Position numbers and translations under genes: made by a program. A stretch of DNA of 11,478 bases from JASFUX01 sp050050115. Lineage in GTDB: Bacteria; Pseudomonadota; Alphaproteobacteria; Caulobacterales; Maricaulaceae. Under the pieces are notes generated by a model that worked only from the letters and a program-made list of their open reading frames with translations, ran no database searches and was not told the origin of the DNA. Shown here piece by piece: positions 6,109-11,478 of this stretch. Each line of letters opens with the position of its first letter. Positions within the stretch are counted from its first letter, which is position 1. The DNA is taken from positions 1 through 11,478 of the forward strand of contig JASFUX010000101.1 of NCBI GenBank assembly GCA_050050115.1. Reading direction: 5' to 3'.

Positions 6109-7131
6109 ATGAACTTCATCTCAGACACTGAATCTCCCGCCCATCCGGCCGTGATCGAGGCGGTCGCCCGGGTCAACGACGGCGCGGCGGCGAGCTACGG
6201 CGCGGACGAGGCGACCGCTCGCGCGACCGCCCTTTTCGCCGAGATCTTCGAAACCGAGGTCTCCGTCGTCCTCGTCGGCTCGGGAACGGCGGCGAACGCG
6301 CTGGCGCTGTCGGTCCTCTGCTCGCCCACCGGAGCCGTGCTCGCCCACCGCGAGGCGCACATCGAGAAGGACGAGCGCGGCGCGGTCGAGTTCTTCACCG
6401 GCGGCGGCAAGATCCGGCTTCTCGGCGGCGCGCACGGCAAGGTCGACCTCAACGAGCTCGACGCGGCGCTCGCGGCGAACCGGCCCGACTTCGTCCATGA
6501 GACCCCGCTCGAAGCGCTGTCGCTGACCAACCTCACCGAAGCCGGCGCGGCCTACACTGTCGAAGAGACCGCCGCGCGCTGCGATCGCGCCGAGGCGGCC
6601 GGCCTTTCGGTTCATCTCGACGGGGCGCGCCTCAGCGCAGCGGTCGCGACGCTCGGCGTCGCGCCGGCGGACCTCGCCTGGCGCGCCGGAGTCGACGTCT
6701 TGAGCTTCGGAGGAACCAAAGGCGGCGCGATGGGCGCCGACGCGATCGTCCTCTTCGGCGACGCGCGCGCGCGCCACGCCGCCCTCGCCGCGCGCGCCAA
6801 GCGCGCCGGTCACATGCCGGCCAAGCAACGCTTCATGGCCGCTCAGCTCGAAGCTCTGCTCAAGGACGGTTTGTGGCTCGAACTCGCCGGTCACGCCCAC
6901 GCTCAGGCGTTGAGCCTCGCCGCGACGATCGAGACCATTCCGGACGCGCGCATCATCCATCCGGTCGACGGCAACGAAGTGTTCGCCGCGCTCCCCGCCG
7001 CCGACGTCGAGCGCCTGCTCACAGCGGGCGCGCGGTTTTATCCGTGGGACGAGACGACCTGCCGCTTCGTCTGCTCTTGGGCGACGAGCGATGAAGAGAT
7101 CGGCGCGTTCGAAAAGGCGGCTAGATCCTGA
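6109..7131 (+). CDS. Low-specificity threonine aldolase-like PLP enzyme
   Basis: Fold-type I PLP enzyme of 340 residues of the threonine aldolase/beta-eliminating lyase family, cytoplasmic, expected to cleave L-threonine or related beta-hydroxy amino acids to glycine and an aldehyde. Visible landmarks are SDTESPAHP at the N-terminus, ASYGADE, the cofactor loop GSGTAAN, His84 (HREAH) expected to stack on the PLP ring, HLDGARL with Asp171 and Arg174, and the Schiff-base lysine Lys204 in SFGGTKGGAMGAD. All key positions are present, so it should be active. The ATG at 6109 fits family N-termini. A TTG at 6103 has AGGG 5 bases upstream and would add two residues, so either is possible. The gene is divergent from the SRPBCC gene and overlaps the convergent response-regulator gene by 11 bases. 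Confidence 0.88.
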   Translation: MNFISDTESPAHPAVIEAVARVNDGAAASYGADEATARATALFAEIFETEVSVVLVGSGTAANALALSVLCSPTGAVLAHREAHIEKDERGAVEFFTGGGKIRLLGGAHGKVDLNELDAALAANRPDFVHETPLEALSLTNLTEAGAAYTVEETAARCDRAEAAGLSVHLDGARLSAAVATLGVAPADLAWRAGVDVLSFGGTKGGAMGADAIVLFGDARARHAALAARAKRAGHMPAKQRFMAAQLEALLKDGLWLELAGHAHAQALSLAATIETIPDARIIHPVDGNEVFAALPAADVERLLTAGARFYPWDETTCRFVCSWATSDEEIGAFEKAARS

Positions 7132-7630
7132 CGGCCTCCTCGCCGTCGTCGTCTTCGGCGCGCCGTCGCGGACCCGTATAATTGGGATCGTCGCGCCGGC
7201 GGCGATCAGGGCCGGCGTAGTTGTCGTTGGTGATGAACGGGCGGGGATGCTCGATCACCGCGCGCACGCGATCGATCACCGCCTTGGGGCTGACTGGCTT
7301 GACCACGAACTCGTTCACCCCAGCGTCGATCGCGGCCATCGCGCGCGAGCGCTCCGAGTGGGCGGTGACGAGAATGATCGGCAGATCTCGGCAGGGGCTC
7401 TCCGGATCAGTGCGCACCCGAAGCGTGAACGCGATCCCGTCCTGTCCCCCGCCCTCGAGCTGATAGTCGACCAACGCCAAATCCGGCCGCACGTCGGCGA
7501 GCATCGCAAAAGCGCTCTCTGCATCGCGCGCTTCGACAATGTCCCGAAAGCCGGCCGCCTGCAGCAAAGTCCGCAGGATCGCCGACATGTGATGGTTGTC
7601 CTCAACGATGAGAACGCGTAGCTCATCCAT
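7121..7630 (-). CDS. CheY-like single-domain response regulator with basic tail
   Basis: 169 residues. The receiver domain (about 4-126) has the acidic pair Glu10/Asp11, the phosphoacceptor Asp55 in LALVDYQLEGG, the switch residue Thr89 in ILVTAHS and Lys111 in FVVKPVS, so it is predicted to be phosphorylatable. No DNA-binding or enzymatic output domain follows. The C-terminal tail instead carries two related motifs, YAGPDRRRR (138-146) and YTGPRRR (151-157), then an acidic end. From memory, tails like this recur in alphaproteobacterial receiver proteins, but their role is not clear to me. No histidine kinase is in the window. The gene's end overlaps the aldolase gene end for end. Confidence 0.92.
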   Translation of the reverse strand: MDELRVLIVEDNHHMSAILRTLLQAAGFRDIVEARDAESAFAMLADVRPDLALVDYQLEGGGQDGIAFTLRVRTDPESPCRDLPIILVTAHSERSRAMAAIDAGVNEFVVKPVSPKAVIDRVRAVIEHPRPFITNDNYAGPDRRRRDDPNYTGPRRRAEDDDGEEAVRI

Positions 7631-7741
7631 ACTCGTCGACCTCGGGCGCGCGCCTGCCGATCAGGATCCGGGAAACGACATCCCGAGACCCGCCCGAAGA
7701 GCAAGCCCGGCCCCTTGAAGGGTGATGCTGGTGAGGAACTC

Positions 7742-7757
7742 TTAAGAAGTTGTTTAC
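7742..7757. promoter_or_regulatory. Possible CtrA-like box upstream of the response regulator
   Basis: TTAA-GAAGTTG-TTTAC differs by one base from the alphaproteobacterial CtrA consensus TTAA-N7-TTAAC. It lies in the 193-base gap between divergent genes, 111 bases before the response-regulator start and 66 bases before the hydrolase start. It is the only TTAA I found by eye in this GC-rich window, and it is surrounded by an AT-richer patch typical of a promoter. No other promoter element is clear in this gap. Confidence 0.35.
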
Positions 7758-7823
7758 CTGCGCCGCGCCCCGCTCTGTCTCCCGCCGCGTCCGAAGGCCG
7801 CAACCGCCGCGCGCGGGCCGCGC

Positions 7824-8688
7824 ATGAGCCTCGCGCGCACCCTCAAGTCCTGGCGCGCGGCGGCGCGCACGTTCGAACGGCCCGCCGGCGCGGTCGCCTA
7901 TTGGGAGGACGGCGAGGGCCCGCCGCTCCTCCTCCTGCATGGCTGGCCGAGCAGCAGCTGGGACTGGCGTCTGCTCTGGCCCGCGCTCGCCGCCGGCCGG
8001 CGGCTGATCGCGCTGGATCTGCCGGGCTTCGGGCTTTCGACGCGACCGCGCGCCCGCGGCGAAAACCCTTATTCCGTCCGCGCCTTCGCCGACGTGGTCG
8101 AAGCGCTGTGCGCGCATCTGGAGGTGACTTCCGCCGACGTGCTCTGTCACGACATCGGCGCGGTCGTCGTCCAGGAGCTACTCGGTCCGCATCCGTTCGA
8201 TGCTGGCGCTGAACGGCGCCTTCATTCCCGCCGCGCACAAGCCGCCCGGCGGCGCGCCCGGCCCGCTGGAGCTGTTGTTCGGCGGCGGCGCGGCCGAACG
8301 CTTCAAGCGCGTCTACGCAGCGGGCTTTCCCGCGGGCCGCGCGCCGAAGAAGACCGAGCTCAACAACATCTGGAAGCTGCACGAAAGCGGCGGCGGCGCG
8401 CGCGGCGGTTTCCGCCTCGACCGTCTCCGTACGGAGCAGCAGGCTCACGGCGACCGCTGGCTGGGCGTGCTGCGCGCCGGCCTCGTCCCCCAGCGGTTCG
8501 TGCTCGGCCTCGCCGACCGGACGCTCGCGCCGCGCGCCGCGGCGAGCTATCGCGCGGCGCTGCCGGGCGCGGACTTCGTGCTGCTGGAGGCCTCAGGCCG
8601 CTACCCGCATCTCGACGCGCCCGAAGACGTGCTCGAAGCGTTCGAGATGTTCCAGGCCGGCCTCAGCGAAGAGCTGACGCCCCGGTAG
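7824..8688 (+). pseudogene. Alpha/beta hydrolase (haloalkane dehalogenase/epoxide hydrolase type), frameshifted
   Basis: Two adjacent frames together give one alpha/beta hydrolase of about 287 residues, the normal family length. Frame one (7824-8183) has the oxyanion motif HGWP (His39) and the nucleophile elbow CHDIG with Asp110. It then loses similarity after VVVQELL. Frame two continues from 8185 with VRIRSMLALNGAF, the cap region, Asp231 in GLADRT as probable acid, and the catalytic His262 in GRYPHLDAPEDV. Dropping one G at 8184/8185 restores continuous coding. This may be a true inactivating mutation or a sequencing error in a GC-rich stretch. The residue after the nucleophile is Ile, where dehalogenases usually have a halide-binding Trp, so dehalogenase activity is unlikely. 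No Shine-Dalgarno sequence is evident at the ATG. The gene is divergent from the response regulator. Confidence 0.8.
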
Positions 8689-8709
8689 CTCCGACGCGGT
8701 CCGACCGGA

Positions 8710-8770
8710 GCATCGCGCGAAAAAGTAGATGCCGGTTTTCGTAAACGCGATGCGACACCAAAAGCCTAGA
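8710..8770. repeat. Dispersed alphaproteobacterial palindromic repeat element
   Basis: GCATCGCG (8710-8717) pairs with CGCGATGC (8746-8753). Inside it, CGAAAA (8718-8723) pairs with TTTTCG (8736-8741), with a core containing ATGCCGGT. A trailer rich in A ends in CCTAGA (8765-8770). This layout closely resembles, from memory, a mosaic intergenic repeat common in alphaproteobacteria (GCATCG...GTGGxxACCGGTTTTC...CGATGC...CCTAGA). It lies between convergent genes, as such elements usually do. Identity as a dispersed repeat needs other copies in the genome; only one is in this window. Confidence 0.65.
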
Positions 8771-8806
8771 TCGCCGCGCGCGATTCCGATTTCGCGCGCG
8801 GCGATC
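8769..8806. terminator. Perfect 15-bp hairpin between convergent genes
   Basis: GATCGCCGCGCGCGA (8769-8783) and TCGCGCGCGGCGATC (8792-8806) are exact reverse complements around the 8-base loop TTCCGATT. The hairpin lies between the ends of the rightward hydrolase and the leftward exported-protein gene, so it could block transcripts from both sides. No T-tract follows on either strand, so a classical intrinsic terminator is not proven. It may instead stabilise 3' ends or belong to the adjacent repeat element, whose last two bases it shares. Confidence 0.5.
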
Positions 8807-8825
8807 CAGCCGAGGCCGACGAGCC

Positions 8826-9821
8826 CTACGTCTCGGGGTTGTCCGAAGGGAAGTCCCGCCGGGAGCAGCGCGCTTTCGTCGCGTAGCTCTGCAGGCGGGT
8901 GATCCCAAGCTCCGGCGCCGTGCCGAGATCGGTCTCGATGAAAGCCTCGGCGAGCGCGGCCATCCGGTCGCCGACTTCACGGTCGTACTCGACCGGCTCG
9001 GCCGCCTCTTCGGCGGTGAAGTCGCGCTGGAATTCGGCGAAGGCGTACCATGAAGGCGCCGTCGCCGGCCGCCCGCCCACGGGCCTCAGCCGGCCCGCGC
9101 TGACGCAGACCTGGCGCGCGACGAGAATATCGGGAATGAGCTCGGCCTGATCATCTTCAAGCGCAGCGAGGATCGAGGACGGATCGGCGTAGGTTTCGCT
9201 CATCTGATAGGACAGGCGCATCAGGATGCGCAGCCCGTCCATCGCGGTCTCGAGCGCGTGACGCTCGGCGCGCTTTAGTGACCATGGATCGGTCAGCGGC
9301 TCGGCGGCGGCTTCCGCGGCGGCGGCTTCAGCTGCAGCAGCGGCTTCGGCCGCGGCGGCTTCTTCTTCGGTCAGCTCCTCGCCCTCGTCGGCGGGCGCGA
9401 CTTCGATCGCCGGCTCGCGCGTGGTGCGGCGCGGTCCGACGCGCGGCGCGTCAGGCGAGCTCGAAGCGGCGACCAGCTCGTCATCGACGACCATCCAGCG
9501 CGCCAGCACGCCCGCGTGCGCCTCCCGCATCGCGTCGGCGGCGGCGTCGAGTTCGGCGGTCGTCGAGGCTTCGACAAGCAGCAGATCGCAGGCCCGCAGC
9601 TGGCCGGCCGCATAGGCGACGTTCGAGGCGGCGCCGGATTGGGCGAAGCTCGACCCGCAGAGCGCCGCAGGGTTGGGCGCATCGGCCTCTTCGTCCGCCG
9701 GTTGCGCAAAAGCCGCAGGGCCCGCGGCGAGCGCCAGAACCAGAGCCGGGGCCAGGGCCAGCCCGCCTGCGCGGCCGAAGCCGCTTCGGCGCGGCGAAGG
9801 CCCGAAGGTGGTCCGCTTCAT
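8826..9821 (-). CDS. Exported protein of unknown function with Ala/Glu-rich linker
   Basis: I do not recognise this 331-residue protein. An N-terminal signal peptide is clear: basic MKRTTFGPSPRRSGFGR, a hydrophobic core at about 19-38, and a probable cleavage after AFA near residue 39. The mature protein has an N-terminal part (about 45-120) with Cys55 and Cys78. A disordered acidic linker follows, containing an Ala/Glu-rich run of about 25 residues (roughly 147-173) built from imperfect EAAAA units. The C-terminal part (about 175-331) has Cys239 and Cys319. The four cysteines could form two disulfides in the periplasm. GAGAGG 7 bases before the ATG at 9821 supports this start; ATGs at 9824 and 9848 are less well placed. 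An intrinsic terminator separates it from the TonB receptor gene upstream, so it is probably transcribed alone. The protein is a coding certainty more than a functional call. Confidence 0.8.
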   Translation of the reverse strand: MKRTTFGPSPRRSGFGRAGGLALAPALVLALAAGPAAFAQPADEEADAPNPAALCGSSFAQSGAASNVAYAAGQLRACDLLLVEASTTAELDAAADAMREAHAGVLARWMVVDDELVAASSSPDAPRVGPRRTTREPAIEVAPADEGEELTEEEAAAAEAAAAAEAAAAEAAAEPLTDPWSLKRAERHALETAMDGLRILMRLSYQMSETYADPSSILAALEDDQAELIPDILVARQVCVSAGRLRPVGGRPATAPSWYAFAEFQRDFTAEEAAEPVEYDREVGDRMAALAEAFIETDLGTAPELGITRLQSYATKARCSRRDFPSDNPET

Positions 9822-9828
9822 CATATAT

Positions 9829-9834
9829 CCTCTC
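9829..9834 (-). promoter_or_regulatory. Ribosome binding site of the exported-protein gene
   Basis: GAGAGG on the minus strand is 7 bases from the ATG at 9821 and only 4 from the adjacent ATG at 9824. The ATG at 9848 lies upstream of the motif and is rejected. Confidence 0.7.
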
Positions 9835-9960
9835 TCCCCCAACGACATTCGACAGGCGTCCGGCCGGCCTGCCCGGCCGGCTCCATTCGGCGCGCATTTT
9901 GGCCGGACCGGCGCGCGAGCGCAAATGCCAAGGGCGCCGGGGATCTCATCGGCTTCATAT

Positions 9961-9989
9961 GAAAAGGGGCGGCCCGTTCGGGCCGCCCC
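9961..9989 (-). terminator. Intrinsic terminator after the TonB receptor gene
   Basis: On the minus strand a perfect 10-bp GC stem, GGGGCGGCCC with GGGCCGCCCC around the tetraloop GAAC, is followed at once by TTTTC. It lies 28 bases after the TAA of the TonB-dependent receptor gene. Stem, short loop and T-run in the right order make this a convincing Rho-independent terminator for that gene. It also insulates the exported-protein gene downstream. Confidence 0.88.
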
Positions 9990-10017
9990 AGTCAGGCTGC
10001 TGTGACCTTTGAAAGGC

Positions 10018-11478
10018 TTAGAACCTCTTGGTCACGCCGATCTCAATGCGCCGGCCACGCGGGTTCCCCGCGATGAAGGAATAACCGAACGTGCTTTGGC
10101 TGGCGGGCGGGGCTTCGTCAGTCAGATTGAGGACCGACCCGCGAAGCTCCACGCCGTTGAGGAACTCCGGCGTAAAGATGTAGTTGAAATCATAGTCGAG
10201 GTAGTAATCAGCGCCCAAGCCGTAGGTGCTGATGCTCGCGTCGGGGCTGTTATCCACGACCCCATCCACGTAGTTGGCGCGGAGCAGCAGATTGTGCTCG
10301 TCGTTGCGCCAACCAACGGTCGCATTCGCGCGCCATTGCGGGCTCGGCGACCCACCGATGAAGCCCGAAGCGTCCGTCCCAAGTAGATCGGTCGCTTCCT
10401 GCACGACGACGCTCCCAACCGTGGTGGTTCTACCTTTGTAGACCGCCGTATTGGTCGCGCGGAACCCGAGCGAAAGGTCGCCATCGAACAGCGGGTGAAT
10501 GTAGCTGGCGTCGTATTCGAGGCCGTTGGTGATGAAACCGCCGGCATTCAGCGTTGTCGCCGTGATTCTCTCGACGTTATCTCCGGTGAAGCCGATCGTA
10601 CACGGCGCACCGCCGGACCACTCGATGAAGACCTCCAGTCCGGTGCTGCAGTTGTCGACATCGCCGCCGAACGCATCGAAGACCTCGATGAAGATCGTGA
10701 GGGGCGTGATCGACGTGACCTCGTCTTCGATCGAGTTCTCGGAAAAGTCGACGGACGCCCGCAGGCTCCCGCCCAGGACTTCGCCCTGATAGCCGACCCC
10801 GACGTTGATCGTGACGTCGTTTTCGGGGCCAAGGTCCGCGGCGACCATCTCGTCGAGGACATACTGGGAGGAGATCCCCAGGAAGTTCGTCGTCGCGACG
10901 GAGATTTCGCTGGTGCCGGGCCGGAAGTCCAGCGCCTCGTCGGCGCGGAACCCGGTGTCGTAGGAGCCTCTCAAATAGATGTTGTCCGTGATGTCCCACT
11001 TCCCTGAGAAGCTGAACGTATCGCCCGAGACTTTCCCGCCATTGTACGATTCATGACGCGCGCCGACGTTGAACACCAAATACTCGGTAACCGGCAGCTG
11101 GAGTTCGCCAAAAAAAGCAATCGCCTGAGAGTCAGTCTGATCTGGTCGGGTGACTCTTCCGGTATCATAGTAGGCGCCGCCGGGAGCGCTGCACGTCAGA
11201 TCTCCCACCGCTTGGTCGCCATAAACGCACGGCTGGCGATGGAAGTCCTCTCTGAGAGGATCCGGATCGTAGCTCAGATCGCGGTCCTCATTGACGCGCC
11301 ACTCAGTTGACGCGGCCCAGGCGATCGGACCGCCAGGAAGCGTGAACATCGTATCGGGAACAACCCCGTTCCAATCCAGATTGACGGTCACGGCTTGGAT
11401 TTGCCGCTCCGTCGTCCGGTAGCCCGTCATCCAGTCGACAAGGCCGCGCGAATTCTCGAAGCCCGCCCCGCCGTAGTT
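10018..11478 (-). CDS. TonB-dependent outer-membrane receptor, C-terminal part
   Basis: Partial gene. The frame is open through the right edge, so the signal peptide, TonB box and plug lie outside the window. About 486 residues of beta-barrel are visible. They show alternating amphipathic strands with aromatic girdles (for example YLVFNVGARHESYNGG, IYLRGSYDTGFRADEALDFRPG, ANATVGWRNDEHNLLLRANYVDG), a late NLTDEAPP segment, and the terminal GRRIEIGVTKRF ending in Phe, the outer-membrane assembly signature. Two Cys pairs, in PCVYGDQAVGDLTC and DNCSTGLEVF...GAPCTIGF, may close extracellular loops. Family members import siderophores, glycans, vitamins or peptides using TonB energy; the substrate cannot be told here. 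GC content is visibly lower than in neighbouring genes. A terminator follows the stop. Confidence 0.9.
   Translation of the reverse strand, partial: NYGGAGFENSRGLVDWMTGYRTTERQIQAVTVNLDWNGVVPDTMFTLPGGPIAWAASTEWRVNEDRDLSYDPDPLREDFHRQPCVYGDQAVGDLTCSAPGGAYYDTGRVTRPDQTDSQAIAFFGELQLPVTEYLVFNVGARHESYNGGKVSGDTFSFSGKWDITDNIYLRGSYDTGFRADEALDFRPGTSEISVATTNFLGISSQYVLDEMVAADLGPENDVTINVGVGYQGEVLGGSLRASVDFSENSIEDEVTSITPLTIFIEVFDAFGGDVDNCSTGLEVFIEWSGGAPCTIGFTGDNVERITATTLNAGGFITNGLEYDASYIHPLFDGDLSLGFRATNTAVYKGRTTTVGSVVVQEATDLLGTDASGFIGGSPSPQWRANATVGWRNDEHNLLLRANYVDGVVDNSPDASISTYGLGADYYLDYDFNYIFTPEFLNGVELRGSVLNLTDEAPPASQSTFGYSFIAGNPRGRRIEIGVTKRF

Noticed and set aside
6121..6960. Open frame of about 280 codons opposite the threonine aldolase gene
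   Set aside because: The plus strand has all PLP-enzyme landmarks; the minus frame has none.
8200..8688. Independent gene starting at ATG 8200
   Set aside because: The encoded protein starts in the middle of the alpha/beta hydrolase fold and carries only the cap, acid and His parts. It is the continuation of the frameshifted upstream frame.
9860..9880. CCGGCCGG repeated twice around CCTGC upstream of the exported-protein gene
   Set aside because: The 8-mer is self-complementary and easily arises by chance in GC-rich DNA. There is no T-run and no clear regulatory meaning.
1..11478. CRISPR arrays, tRNA or rRNA genes, transposases or phage genes
   Set aside because: Looked for by eye on both strands. 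No regularly spaced repeats, no cloverleaf-like sequences and no mobile-element protein motifs were found.

Overview
The window looks like ordinary chromosome from a GC-rich alphaproteobacterium. Hand-counted lines in the coding middle are near 70% GC. A marine lineage related to Caulobacterales, Hyphomonadaceae or Parvularculaceae would fit. The clues are a Gram-negative (class GN type) sortase, alphaproteobacterial-style palindromic intergenic repeats, a single-domain response regulator with a GPDRRRR-type tail, a TonB receptor, and one near-match to a CtrA box. The placement rests on these features only; no search was run.

Left part (1-3019). A sortase runs rightward, with an uncertain start beside a short palindrome. 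It converges on a MAPEG-family membrane protein that is divergent from an HxlR-type regulator. A LysR-type regulator follows, divergent from a PaaI/DUF4442-like hotdog thioesterase. A perfect palindrome of the ATC-N9-GAT type lies between the last two. Both divergent pairs look like regulator plus target modules.

Centre (3029-7630). A leftward two-gene unit encodes a membrane-anchored SRPBCC plus GyrI-like protein and then a lipoprotein related to dipeptidyl-peptidase III (M49), with a short HEIGH zinc motif instead of HEXXGH. Rightward is a low-specificity threonine-aldolase-like PLP enzyme. Its 3' end overlaps, tail to tail, a CheY-like response regulator.

Right part (7631-11478). An alpha/beta hydrolase of the haloalkane dehalogenase/epoxide hydrolase type is split by an apparent single-base frameshift. 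After it comes a convergent intergenic space with two consecutive hairpins, one resembling a dispersed alphaproteobacterial palindromic repeat. Then come an unrecognised exported protein with an Ala/Glu-rich linker, a clear intrinsic terminator, and the C-terminal part of a TonB-dependent receptor that runs off the right edge and is visibly less GC-rich.

No phage, transposase, CRISPR array, tRNA or rRNA was seen. I found no convincing new multi-gene system. The points most worth following are the M49-like lipoprotein pair, the frameshifted hydrolase, the sortase start and the two regulator-target modules.
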